NCBI GenBank assembly: GCA_025056155.1
Contig: JANWWL010000006.1
Span: 271,666 to 335,665, forward strand
Origin: Sphingomonadaceae bacterium
Lineage (GTDB): Bacteria > Pseudomonadota > Alphaproteobacteria > Sphingomonadales > Sphingomonadaceae
Length of the DNA: 64,000 bases
Direction: 5' to 3'
Positions 8,292 through 19,762 of the stretch are shown here, piece by piece. The stretch's first letter is position 1. Each line of letters begins with the position of its first letter. The position numbers and the translations under genes were made by a program. Below the pieces are notes generated by a model. The model ran no database searches and was not told the DNA's origin. It saw nothing but the letters and a program-made list of their open reading frames with translations.

Positions 8292-9857
8292 ATGACCGAG
8301 TTTCGCACCCTGCTTCTCATCGGGTCCGCGCTGGCGCTCGCCGCGTGCACGGGGGCCAACGACGTGGCCAGCCCGGGCGAGGGGATCATCATCGCCCCGA
8401 CCCCCACTCCCACGCCCACCCCGACTCCGACCCCCACGCCCACCCCGACGCCGACCCCCACGCCGACGGGGCCCGATCCGGACTGTCCGGCCGGCACCAT
8501 CAACGTGGGGCTGGTGGCGGGCCTCAGGAACTGCCAGCTGACCGGCGTCCTCGAAACCAACCTGCTGTTGCCCTATCGCCCAGGGACCTACTATTCGCTG
8601 TCGGGCCGGGTGGACGTGGGCCGCGACATCGGCGGCGACGGCAATCGGCCCGGCGGACGGCAAGTGACCCTGGCTATCGAGCCTGGGGTCGTCATCTTCG
8701 GCTCGTCGGGCGCTGACTTCCTGCTCGTCAACCGCGGCTCGCGCCTGATCGCCAACGGCGAGCCCAACCGGCCCATCATTTTCACCAGCCGGGCCAACAT
8801 CGAAGGTACCTCGACCGACCAGTCGATCGGCCAGTGGGGCGGTCTCGTGCTGTTGGGCCGGGCGCCCATCAACCGCTGCATCGGCGCCGGCATCCCGGGC
8901 GGCTCGGTCAACTGCGAATCCCAGATCGAAGGGACGACGAACGCCTTCTACGGCGGGGCCACGCCTACGGACTCCTCGGGATCGCTGCGTTATGTCCAGG
9001 TGCGCTATCCGGGCTTCGAGATCGCGCCGGGCAACGAGCTCAACGGGATTACCCTGGGTGGCGTGGGCTCGGGCACGGTGATGGAGTACGTGCAAGTCCA
9101 CAACAGCTCGGACGACGGGTTCGAGTGGTTCGGGGGCACGGTCAACGCCAAGTATCTGATTGGCACCGGCAACGACGACGACACGCTGGACACCGACTTT
9201 GGCTATAAGGGCCGCAACCAGTTCGTGCTCGTCGTCCAGAGGGCCGAAGGCGGGGACCGCTCGATCGAGGCCGACACGACCGGCAACGACCTGTTCACGC
9301 CCCGGTCGAACCCGCTGTTCGCCAACCTCACCATCATCCATCGCCGGCCGCCGGCGGCCATCCTGCAGCGCGGGGGCACCGACTTCCGGATCTTCAACGC
9401 GATCGTGAACACCTCGGTCGGCAACGGCTGCGTGCAGATGGCCAATCCGTTCACGATCAGCGGGCCGGATGCCGCGCTCGACAAGGTGGGGCCGCCGGTC
9501 TTCCGCTCGACCTTCTTCAGCTGCGGTGCCACGACCGCCGTGGCCGGCACGGGCATCACCGTGGACCAGATCACGGCGATCCTGAACGGCACGAACGTGA
9601 CGCCGCCCATCGAGACGCGCAACGTGCTGAATGGCACCAGCACGCTCACGGGCGTCTTCTTCCCTGGGGCGAACGAGCGGGCGGTGACGCCCACGCCCGT
9701 CGCCGGGCAGGATCCCACGGGCTACATCCAGAACACCACCTATATCGGGGCGTTCCGCGACGAGAACGACCGCTGGTTCAACGGGTGGAGCTGTGGTCTG
9801 GGCGCGCCCAACCCCGCCTGCACGGCCGTGCCGCGGCCGCGCGGACCCGGAAGCTGA
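8292..9857 (+). CDS. Surface lipoprotein with Pro-Thr linker and beta-helix-like domain
   Basis: A 521-aa lipoprotein. The signal sequence ends in lipobox LAAC with Cys19. Residues 36-59 are twelve Pro-Thr dipeptides forming a stiff spacer. The globular part begins near residue 62 and shows repeated short beta-rich motifs typical of right-handed parallel beta-helices: AIEPGVVIFGSS, GQWGGLVLLGRAPIN, LRYVQVRYPGFE, MEYVQVHNSSDDGFEWFGG. Similar proteins are common in sphingomonads and Bacteroidetes, with no firm biochemical role that I know of. Aspartate-rich loops such as GTGNDDDTLDTDFG suggest metal binding. It is followed after 89 nt by a TonB-dependent receptor and preceded by a Pho-box array, so a role in acquiring a phosphate-containing compound is a reasonable guess. 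The ATG at 8292 has GAGGGGATCCC upstream. Confidence 0.85.
   Translation: MTEFRTLLLIGSALALAACTGANDVASPGEGIIIAPTPTPTPTPTPTPTPTPTPTPTPTGPDPDCPAGTINVGLVAGLRNCQLTGVLETNLLLPYRPGTYYSLSGRVDVGRDIGGDGNRPGGRQVTLAIEPGVVIFGSSGADFLLVNRGSRLIANGEPNRPIIFTSRANIEGTSTDQSIGQWGGLVLLGRAPINRCIGAGIPGGSVNCESQIEGTTNAFYGGATPTDSSGSLRYVQVRYPGFEIAPGNELNGITLGGVGSGTVMEYVQVHNSSDDGFEWFGGTVNAKYLIGTGNDDDTLDTDFGYKGRNQFVLVVQRAEGGDRSIEADTTGNDLFTPRSNPLFANLTIIHRRPPAAILQRGGTDFRIFNAIVNTSVGNGCVQMANPFTISGPDAALDKVGPPVFRSTFFSCGATTAVAGTGITVDQITAILNGTNVTPPIETRNVLNGTSTLTGVFFPGANERAVTPTPVAGQDPTGYIQNTTYIGAFRDENDRWFNGWSCGLGAPNPACTAVPRPRGPGS
8397..8468 (+). repeat. Hexanucleotide repeat coding (Pro-Thr)12
   Basis: Twelve consecutive in-frame 6-nt units of the form CCNACN encode Pro-Thr. 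The third positions show a partial 24-nt higher-order period, which suggests growth by slippage or unequal exchange. Gain or loss of units would keep the reading frame and only alter the length of the spacer between the lipid anchor and the globular domain. Confidence 0.9.
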
Positions 9858-9873
9858 GGGGCCGGCAGGGTGC

Positions 9874-9902
9874 GGGGCGGGCGCCGGCGTGTCCCCCGCC
9901 CC
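9874..9902 (+). promoter_or_regulatory. Intercistronic GC hairpin
   Basis: A perfect 8-bp stem (GGGGCGGG at 9874-9881, CCCGCCCC at 9895-9902) with a 13-nt loop lies in the 89-nt gap between the lipoprotein and receptor genes. There is no T-run. It could partly attenuate transcription or protect the upstream message, making the lipoprotein more abundant than the receptor. The role is inferred. Confidence 0.4.
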
Positions 9903-9946
9903 CCAACGCGCTTGGAAGGCAGCGGGCTAGGGTTCGGGGGTAGACG

Positions 9947-12646
9947 ATGATGATCCAGCTCAGGTTGGGGTCGGTGCTGCTGCTCACGTCGATGCTCGGC
10001 GGGTGGCCGGCCCTGGCCCAGACGCCGCCGCGCCCGCCCGTAACTTTCGACGAGGAGCCGCCGGCCGAGGAAGAGGTGGAGATCGTCGCTCCCGGCACCG
10101 GGGGATTGCAGGCGGACGAGATCGTCGTCATCGGCCGGAACATTCCCAACGTCATCCGCACCACCCCGCAGGTGGTCTCGGTGCTGTCGCAGGCCGAGAT
10201 CGCACGGACCGGGGAAGGCGACATCGCCGGGGCGCTGAAGCGGGTGACGGGGCTTAGCCTCGTGTCGGACAAGTACGTCTATGTCCGGGGGCTGGGCGAA
10301 CGCTATTCGGCCGCCCTCCTCAACGGTCTGCCCCTGCCGTCGCCCGAGCCGTTGAAGCGCGTCATTCCGCTCGACCTGTTTCCCACCTCCGTCATCTCCT
10401 CGTCCATCGTCCAGAAGAGCTTCACGCCCAACTTCCCCGGTGAGTTCGGCGGTGGGGTGATCAACCTCACCACTCGCTCCATCCCCACTGAGCGGTTCCT
10501 GGAAGTTGGCATCAGCGCGGGCGGCAACTCGGTAACGACGGGGCTTCTGGGCTACACCTACTTCGGCTCGCGCACCGACTTCACCGGTTTCGACGACGGC
10601 ACGCGCCGCCTGCCCGCCCCCATCCGGGCGGCCAACCGCACCGGCAAGCGACTGGAGGTGGGAAGCGACTTCGACCTCGAGACCGTCCAGCGCGCGACCG
10701 CGAGCCTCGTCAATGCGCCCACCACCCTCATCCAGCGCAACGACAACATCCCGGCGAACATGGGCTTCGGCTTCGCGGCCGGGAACAGCTGGGAGGTGGG
10801 GGAGAACCTGTTCGGCCTGGTCGTGTCCGGCGGCTGGGACAACAGCTGGCGCACCCAGGGGGGCTTCCAGCAGGTGGCGGGCGGGGTCGCCGTGATCGAC
10901 GGGGAGGAGGGCCTGGATGCCGACCAGGACTACCGGTTCCTGTCGACCAACAACAACATCCGGGTCAACGGCCTGCTGGGTGCGTCGTTCGAGTTCGGCG
11001 AACACAAGATCCGCGCCACCAATTTCTTCGTGCGCGACGTGATCAAGGAAGCCCGCATGCAGCGCGGCTTCGACCGGATCAACGTGGGCGACGACGACGA
11101 GGTGCTGCGCAGCTTCACGAGCTGGTTCCAGCGCCAGCTCTACACGTCGCAGCTGGTGGGCGAGTTCAAGTTCGGCGACCTGTCGATCACTGCCCGGGGG
11201 GCCTACGCGGAATCCGAGCGCAAGTCGCCCTACGAACGGTCCGACAGCTACCGGCGCGACCGGTCGGTGGGCGGCAAGTTCGTGAACGACCTCACGCAGA
11301 ACGGCAACTTCGCGCGCATCGCGTTCTCGACCCTCATCGACGAAGTGGTGGGCGCCAACCTCGACGCCGCCTACCGGCTCACCCTGTTCGACCGGCCGTT
11401 CGTGTTCTCGGCAGGCTACGGCTTCTACGACAACTATCGGGAATCGGAACGGCGCGACTATCGCTACGTCCGCGCCAACGGGGCCGCCCTGCCCATCGCG
11501 GTGGCCCAGCAGCGGATCGACTTCCTGCTGTCCGACTACAACGTCTACACCTACGGCGTCGTCCTGCGCGAGGTGTCGGGTGCGGAAGGGGCCGCCTTCT
11601 ATGCGGCGGGCCTCAGGGTGCACGCGGGCTACCTGCAGTTCGACGGGGAGATCCTGGACGGCCTCAAGATCAACGGCGGGGTGCGCTACGAACGGGGCAA
11701 CCAGTTCGTCTCGCCCCGAGGGCTGTTCGCCACCGACCCGCCGCTGCCCCAGACGCGGATCGAGCGCGACTATTTCCTGCCCGGTGGCACCATCACCTGG
11801 AACTTCGCGCCCGACATGCAGATCCGGCTGGCCGGTTCGCGCACCATCGCGCGGCCGCAATTCCGTGAGCAGGCGCCACAGCCCTACCTCGACATCGACA
11901 CCGACCGCACGGCGTTCGGCAACCAGTATCTGGTCGACAGCCAGCTCCTCAACGCCGAAGGGCGCTACGAGTGGTACATCGGCGAACAGGATCGCATCAC
12001 GCTGGGCGGCTTCTTCAAGCGCGTGCGCAACCCCATCGAGGCCGTCTCGTTCGAATCGGGGGGCACGTTCCTCATCACCTTCGCAAACGCCCCCCGCGCC
12101 CGCCTCATCGGGGGTGAGGCGGAGTTCGTGAAGTTCTTCCCCCTCGACGGACTGGGCCTTGGCCTGCTCGAGGAACGGCGGTTCCTCGTGAACGCCAACT
12201 ATACCTACACCCGCTCGAAGCTCCTCATCCGCGAGGGCGATACGACCATCAACACGGCAGGAAGCGTGATCGCGGCGTCCGACCTGTTCATCGACGGCAC
12301 GCCGCTCACCGGCCAGTCGGATCATGTCGCCAACCTGGAGCTGGGCTTCAGCCACCGCGAGCGCCTGTCGGAGCAGACGATCCTGTTGGGCTACGCCAGC
12401 GAGCGCGTGACCCAGCGGGGGCCCACGGGCACGCCGGACTACCGGGAACGTCCGGGGTTCCAGCTGGACTTCGTGTGGCGCGAGGCGGTGCGGCTCGGCC
12501 GCCGGCCGGTGGAACTCAAGTTCGAAGCCCGCAACCTGACGAACACCGACTACCGGGAATTCCAACGGCTGAACCGCTCGCGCATCTTCATCAACCAGTA
12601 CGAACGGGGCCGCGACTTCTCGTTCAGCCTGAACGTGGCGTTCTGA
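9947..12646 (+). CDS. TonB-dependent outer-membrane receptor
   Basis: An 899-aa outer-membrane active transporter. The signal peptide ends at ALA|Q (residue 24), followed by an acidic periplasmic linker. A TonB-box-like DEIVVIGR is at 56-63. The plug domain (about 65-190) contains YVYVRGLGERYSAALLNG and the FPGEFGGGVINLTTRS strand. A long 22-strand-type barrel follows and ends in the terminal aromatic motif SLNVAF. Receptors of this group import large or scarce substrates using the TonB-ExbBD energy system. The ligand is not evident from sequence. It follows the beta-helix lipoprotein, so the two probably form one operon under the Pho-box array; an analogy to receptor/surface-lipoprotein pairs is attractive but inferred. 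GGGGGTAGACG precedes the ATG. Confidence 0.95.
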   Translation: MMIQLRLGSVLLLTSMLGGWPALAQTPPRPPVTFDEEPPAEEEVEIVAPGTGGLQADEIVVIGRNIPNVIRTTPQVVSVLSQAEIARTGEGDIAGALKRVTGLSLVSDKYVYVRGLGERYSAALLNGLPLPSPEPLKRVIPLDLFPTSVISSSIVQKSFTPNFPGEFGGGVINLTTRSIPTERFLEVGISAGGNSVTTGLLGYTYFGSRTDFTGFDDGTRRLPAPIRAANRTGKRLEVGSDFDLETVQRATASLVNAPTTLIQRNDNIPANMGFGFAAGNSWEVGENLFGLVVSGGWDNSWRTQGGFQQVAGGVAVIDGEEGLDADQDYRFLSTNNNIRVNGLLGASFEFGEHKIRATNFFVRDVIKEARMQRGFDRINVGDDDEVLRSFTSWFQRQLYTSQLVGEFKFGDLSITARGAYAESERKSPYERSDSYRRDRSVGGKFVNDLTQNGNFARIAFSTLIDEVVGANLDAAYRLTLFDRPFVFSAGYGFYDNYRESERRDYRYVRANGAALPIAVAQQRIDFLLSDYNVYTYGVVLREVSGAEGAAFYAAGLRVHAGYLQFDGEILDGLKINGGVRYERGNQFVSPRGLFATDPPLPQTRIERDYFLPGGTITWNFAPDMQIRLAGSRTIARPQFREQAPQPYLDIDTDRTAFGNQYLVDSQLLNAEGRYEWYIGEQDRITLGGFFKRVRNPIEAVSFESGGTFLITFANAPRARLIGGEAEFVKFFPLDGLGLGLLEERRFLVNANYTYTRSKLLIREGDTTINTAGSVIAASDLFIDGTPLTGQSDHVANLELGFSHRERLSEQTILLGYASERVTQRGPTGTPDYRERPGFQLDFVWREAVRLGRRPVELKFEARNLTNTDYREFQRLNRSRIFINQYERGRDFSFSLNVAF

Positions 12647-12757
12647 CGCCCGTGGCCGCCCCAGGCGGCGGGCGCGGGTGGGCGGCGAGGTGGGCGACGG
12701 GTTGGGGGGCGAGGCGTCGGGGGCCCGTGAGGCCGCGCGCTCAAGCCGCCCGACGGG

Positions 12758-13831
12758 TCAGGCCGCGAGGGGGTGGGGGTGAGGCACCGGGGCGGCGCGT
12801 TGTGTCGGCCCACCCAGCGCCGCCGCGCGCACCGCCTCGGCGAACTGCTCGACCGACCGCTCCCACGAGAACTCCCGCGCGCGCAGCACCGCGGCCGCGC
12901 GCGGGATCTTGAGCGCCTGCTGCACGGCCCGGCCGAGATCGGCATCGAGCACGCCCGCGCCGCTGTCGGCCACGACGTCCAGGGGGCCCGGCACGGGGAA
13001 GGCCGCCACGGGTAGGCCCGACGCCATGGCCTCGAGCAGCACCAGGCCGAAGGTGTCGGTGCGGCTCGGGAAGACGAACAGGTCGGCCCCGGCGTAGGCA
13101 CGGGCCAGTTCCTCGCCGTGGAGCGCGCCCAGGAACAGCGCCTGGGGGAAGCGGGCGCGCAGGTCGGCGAGCGCCGGGCCGTCGCCCACCACGACCTTCG
13201 TGCCGGGCACGTTCAGGGTGAGGAACGCCTCGAGGTTCTTCTCGACGGCCACGCGGCCGACGCTGAGCAGGATCGGCCGCTCGAGGCCGCGATAGGCGAC
13301 GGGGGCCGGCCAGCCAGGGCGGAACAGCCGCGTGTCGACGCCGCGCGACCACGGCCGGGTGTGGAGGATGCCATGCCGGGCGAGCTCGCGGGCGAGCGTC
13401 GGGGTCGCGACGAGCACGGCGCGGGCCGGCCGGTGGAATCGGGCGAGCCACGACCAGGTGAGCGCCGGGGGCAGGCGGAAGCGTGCGGCGAGATAGTCGG
13501 GGAAGCGCGTGTGAAAGCTGGTCGTGAACGGCCGGCCCAGGCGCAACGCGTGGCGGCGGGCGGCAAGCCCCAGCGGTCCTTCGGTGGCGATATGCAGCGC
13601 GTCGGCGTTGAAGTCGCGGATCAGCCGACCCACCGCCCCCGGCGACGCGAGCGCCAGGCGGATCTCGGGATAGGTGGGGCAGGGCAGCGACCGGAACCGG
13701 TCGGGCGAGACGACCAGCACCTCCCACCCCTGGGCCTCGAGGTACGCGACGGTGGTGGCCAGCGTGCGGACGACCCCGTTCACTTGGGGTGTCCAGGCGT
13801 CGGTCACGAGGGCGAGGCGCACGGGCCTCAA
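12758..13831 (-). CDS. Glycosyltransferase family 1/4 (GT-B), mannosyltransferase-like
   Basis: A 357-aa GT-B fold transferase. The N-terminal acceptor domain begins RLALVTDAWTPQVNGVVRTL, the usual start of the alpha-mannosyltransferase branch. SFHTRFPDYL and VDTRLFRP follow. The nucleotide-sugar domain has LSVGRVAVEKN, VVGDGPAL and the EX7E region FVFPSRTDTFGLVLLEAMASG. The start is placed at the TTG at 13831, which overlaps the stop of the upstream phosphoesterase as TTGA; a GTG at 13822 is the alternative. Translational coupling to the LpxH-like gene suggests envelope glycolipid or phospholipid modification. Donor and acceptor are not known. It is the last gene of the long minus-strand run. 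Confidence 0.85.
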   Translation of the reverse strand: MRPVRLALVTDAWTPQVNGVVRTLATTVAYLEAQGWEVLVVSPDRFRSLPCPTYPEIRLALASPGAVGRLIRDFNADALHIATEGPLGLAARRHALRLGRPFTTSFHTRFPDYLAARFRLPPALTWSWLARFHRPARAVLVATPTLARELARHGILHTRPWSRGVDTRLFRPGWPAPVAYRGLERPILLSVGRVAVEKNLEAFLTLNVPGTKVVVGDGPALADLRARFPQALFLGALHGEELARAYAGADLFVFPSRTDTFGLVLLEAMASGLPVAAFPVPGPLDVVADSGAGVLDADLGRAVQQALKIPRAAAVLRAREFSWERSVEQFAEAVRAAALGGPTQRAAPVPHPHPLAA

Positions 13832-14745
13832 CTGCGGGCCAGGCGGAGCGCCGCCGCACCGCGGCGGGCCTCGGCACGACCGTGGGCGCGCGCCCGGGCG
13901 GCCCAATCGAGGATTTCCATCCGACCGTCGGGATGTTCCACGAGGGCCGTGCAGCTCTCCACCCAGTCCCCGTCGTTGTAGTAGGTGATGGCGCCAATCC
14001 GCCGGATCTCGGCCGTGTGGATGTGGCCGCACACCACGCCGTCGGCCCCGCGCCGTTCGGCGGCGTGAGCTACCGCCTCCTCGAAGCGCGAGACATATTC
14101 CACCGCGCGCTTCACCCGGTGCTTGAGGTGGGCGGAGAGCGACCAATAGGGCAGGCCCAACAGGCGGCGCACACGGTTCACCCAGACGTTGAGCCGCAGC
14201 AGCAGCGCGTAGGCATGGTCGCCCAGGAACGCGAGCCAGCGAGCGTAGAGCACGACCCCGTCGAACTCGTCGCCGTGCAGCACCAACAGACGCCGACCGT
14301 CGGCCGTGTGGTGCACCGCCTCGGGCAGGATCTCGATGTCCCCCAGCTTGAGGCCCACGAAATCGCGCAAGACCTCGTCGTGGTTGCCGGGCACGTAGAC
14401 CACGCGGGTGCCCTTCTTGGCCATCTTCATCACCCGCCGCACGACGTCGTTGTGGGCCGTGGGCCAGTACCAGCCGCGCTTCAGCCGCCAGCCGTCGATG
14501 ATGTCACCCACGAGGTAGAGGGTCTCGCACTTCACCGAACGCAGGAAGTCGAGCAGCAGGTCGGCGTTGCAGCCGGGGGTGCCGAGGTGGGTGTCGGAAA
14601 TCCAGACGGTGCGGAACCGAAGCTTGGGCCGGCGCTCGTCGTCCGCCTCGTCGGCAAGCCAGGCCGGCAACCGTTTCTCGACTTCGAGCGGGGGGCGCAC
14701 GACGCGGTTGGCAGGCGGTTCCGCATGAACGCCGGAGCGGGCCAT
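13828..14745 (-). CDS. LpxH-like metallophosphoesterase (UDP-2,3-diacylglucosamine diphosphatase family)
   Basis: A 305-aa calcineurin-like phosphoesterase. All metal-binding motifs are present: DTHLG (D51, H53), GDIIDGW (D81), GNHDE (N121, H122), HGDEFD and GHIHTA. The family is annotated as UDP-2,3-diacylglucosamine diphosphatase, an early lipid A step. However, many alphaproteobacteria use LpxI for that reaction, and this paralogue is regularly paired with a glycosyltransferase, so the true substrate may differ. An N-terminal extension of about 40 residues precedes the fold. The ATG at 14745 was preferred over an in-frame TTG at 14760. Its stop overlaps the glycosyltransferase start. Confidence 0.82.
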   Translation of the reverse strand: MARSGVHAEPPANRVVRPPLEVEKRLPAWLADEADDERRPKLRFRTVWISDTHLGTPGCNADLLLDFLRSVKCETLYLVGDIIDGWRLKRGWYWPTAHNDVVRRVMKMAKKGTRVVYVPGNHDEVLRDFVGLKLGDIEILPEAVHHTADGRRLLVLHGDEFDGVVLYARWLAFLGDHAYALLLRLNVWVNRVRRLLGLPYWSLSAHLKHRVKRAVEYVSRFEEAVAHAAERRGADGVVCGHIHTAEIRRIGAITYYNDGDWVESCTALVEHPDGRMEILDWAARARAHGRAEARRGAAALRLARS

Positions 14746-14845
14746 GGTCGTGCGATCCAACGATTGGGGGTGCCCAGCGATTTCAGCGCTCTAACCCAGG
14801 CGGGTGACAGGCGGGTGGCAGCCCCATGACGAGGCCATGACAGGC

Positions 14846-15844
14846 CTAGCCCTCGTCCTCGCGGCGCAGCGGGCGGGCAAGCAGGCGGGCCATCGCGTCC
14901 GACACGCCGATCCGGCCCTGAAGCAAGTCGGCCACGGCCTCGGCGATCGGCATTTCGACGCGAAGCCGGCGGGCCTCGGCCACCAGCACGGGTGCGGTGG
15001 ACACCCCTTCGGCCACCGTCGGCAGGCCGGCCAGCGCATCGGCCACGCAGCGCCCCTGACCCAGGGCGATGCCGAGCGCCATGTTGCGCGAGCGGGGGCT
15101 CGAACAGGTGAGCACAAGGTCCCCCAGGCCCGACAGGCCGGCGACCGTCGCGGCGCGGCCGCCCCGGGCGACGGCGAACCGGGTCATCTCGGCGAAGCCG
15201 CGCGCCACCAGGGCCGCCCGCGCGCTCTCGCCCAGGTCGGCCCCCACGACGATGCCGCAGGCGATGGCGAGCACGTTCTTGACTGCGCCCCCCACCTGCG
15301 CGCCCACGGGATCGTCGGACAGGTAGGGGCGCAAGTGGGGGCGGGCGAGCCGCCGGGCGAGCGTCTCGGCGTCCGCCAGGGAACGGGCCGCGAGCGTGAC
15401 CGCGGTGGGCCGCCCGTGGGCGACGTCGGCGGCGAAACTCGGCCCCGACAGCACCGCCAGGCGGCATCCGGGCGCCTGGACCTCGGCCACCTCGGTCATC
15501 AGCCGCCCGGTGCCGGCTTCGATCCCCTTGGCGCACAGCACCAGATGGGGCCGGTGGCCCAAGGGGGCCTGCGCCAGCACCGCGCCCAGGTGCTGGGCGG
15601 GCACGGCCACCAGCCACAGCGCGGCCTTGGCGAGGTCCTCGAGCCGGTCCGTGGCGCTCAGCGCCGGGCTCAACCGGACCCCGGGCAGGAAGCGGGGGTT
15701 CTCGCCGGACGTGCGGATGGCGTGCGCCACGTCGGTCTCGCGGGCCCACAGGATCACCGGCGTGCCGTCGCTTGCGAGCGCCTGGGCGAGGGCCGTGCCC
15801 CACGCCCCCGCCCCCACGACCCCGATTGAGGCTTCAGCGCCCAC
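14846..15844 (-). CDS. gpsA: Glycerol-3-phosphate dehydrogenase [NAD(P)+]
   Basis: Cytosolic enzyme that reduces dihydroxyacetone phosphate to sn-glycerol-3-phosphate, the backbone for phospholipids. It has 332 aa, the normal length. The Rossmann loop GVVGAGAWGTALA is at residues 8-20. LCAKGIE and SGPSFAADVA are family hallmarks. The catalytic-lysine region GGAVKNVLAIACG and the substrate-site stretch ARGFAEMTRF are intact, as is GLSGLGDLVLTCSSPRSRN. The start is a GTG at 15844, the only usable start upstream of the Rossmann fold. It lies 199 nt after tsaD in the same direction, so it may have its own promoter. Confidence 0.96.
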   Translation of the reverse strand: MGAEASIGVVGAGAWGTALAQALASDGTPVILWARETDVAHAIRTSGENPRFLPGVRLSPALSATDRLEDLAKAALWLVAVPAQHLGAVLAQAPLGHRPHLVLCAKGIEAGTGRLMTEVAEVQAPGCRLAVLSGPSFAADVAHGRPTAVTLAARSLADAETLARRLARPHLRPYLSDDPVGAQVGGAVKNVLAIACGIVVGADLGESARAALVARGFAEMTRFAVARGGRAATVAGLSGLGDLVLTCSSPRSRNMALGIALGQGRCVADALAGLPTVAEGVSTAPVLVAEARRLRVEMPIAEAVADLLQGRIGVSDAMARLLARPLRREDEG

Positions 15845-16043
15845 GACCGACGATCACGGGCATGCCCCGGATGCCGGCGCCAGGACCCGCGCTCGACCCC
15901 GGGGCCCCACACGAAGGGCCGAGGCCCGACCGGTCGGTCCCGTCGGCCGACCGGCCCCGCACCCGGGCGCGCCCCAGGGCCACCAACGCTCGGCGCGCGC
16001 CGCCGGTCGAGCCCGGGCGGTTTCGTTCCCACACGATCGGGCC

Positions 16044-17068
16044 TCAGGCCTTCACCCCCGCACCCCGCACCGGCTCGGCCAGGGGGTCGAGCGGCCAGCG
16101 CGGGCGGGCGGTTGGCGCCTCGGGGGCAAGGCCCGCCGCCATCCGTTCGCACGCGGCCCAGGCCACCATCGCGGCGTTGTCGGTGCACAGCCAGGCCGGA
16201 GGGGCCACGAACGGCAGGCCGCGCGCGGCGGCCAACCCGGCGAGCCGCGCGCGAATGGCGGAGTTTGCGGCCACCCCGCCGGCCGCCACCAGGGCGCGCG
16301 CTTCGGGCAGCCGGTCGAGGGCGCGGACCGTGCGATCGGCCAGGCAGTCGGCCACCGCCTCCTGGAAGGCGGCCGCCACGTCGGCCGTGCGATGGGCGCC
16401 CGCTTCCAGCGTGCGCCGCACGGCAGTCTTGAGACCCGCGAAGCTGAAGTGGGGCTCGGCCGCGCCCAGAAGCGGCCGCGGCAAGGGGACCGCCGCCGGA
16501 TCGCCCGAGCGGGCCGCCCGCTCGATCGCCGGCCCCCCCGGGAACCCCAGGCCCAAGAGGATGGCCACTTTGTCGAACGCCTCGCCGGCCGCGTCGTCGA
16601 TCGTGGTGGCCAGGCGCCGATAGGCGCCCGGCCCTTGGACGGCGAGCAGCTGGCAGTGCCCGCCCGAGACGAGCAGGAGAAGGTAGGGGAAGCTGAGGTC
16701 GGGGCACGCCAGGCGCGGCGAGAGGGCATGGGCCTCGAGGTGGTTGATCGCCAGAAACGGCCGCCCCGCCGCCCAGGCGAGCGCCTGGCCCGTGACGACG
16801 CCCACCATCAGCGCCCCCACGAGGCCCGGGCCGGCCGTGGCCGCCACGGCATCCACCTGGGCCAGGTCGAGGCCCGACTCGTCCAGGACGGCCGCGATCA
16901 TGGGGGCCAGGCGCTCGACGTGGGCCCGGGCGGCGAGCTCGGGCACCACGCCGCCCATGGGCCCATGAAGCTCGTGCTGGCTTGCCACCCGCTGGGCCAG
17001 GATGCGCCGGTCGGCCGCGACGAGGGCGGCCGCCGTCTCGTCGCAGCTCGTCTCGATGCCCAGCACGA

Positions 17069-17072
<4 letters not shown>
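16044..17072 (-). CDS. tsaD: tRNA N6-adenosine threonylcarbamoyltransferase
   Basis: A 342-aa catalytic subunit that transfers threonylcarbamoyl from TC-AMP to A37 of ANN-decoding tRNAs, working with TsaB and TsaE. It begins [18 protein letters not shown], the canonical N-terminus. The metal site is NHLEAHALS (the HxEAH motif with Leu at the variable position), followed by [13 protein letters not shown] and [12 protein letters not shown]. The ATG overlaps the gyrA stop as ATGA at 17069-17072, indicating translational coupling. No tsaB or tsaE is in the window. Confidence 0.97.
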
Positions 17073-19753
<2,681 letters not shown>

Positions 19754-19762
19754 CTGGGTGTC

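Noticed and set aside
8397..8468. Considered as a possible CRISPR or satellite array
   Set aside because: It is an in-frame coding repeat of 6-nt units with no spacers.
9740..12565. A 941-codon open frame antisense to the TonB receptor
   Set aside because: Shadow frame; the receptor on the other strand is full length with signal peptide, TonB box and C-terminal aromatic residue.
15845..16043. The 199-nt tsaD-gpsA gap was checked for a small gene or RNA
   Set aside because: Only short palindromes such as CCGACCGGTCGG were seen; no ribosome site with a sensible frame and no RNA fold that I can support.
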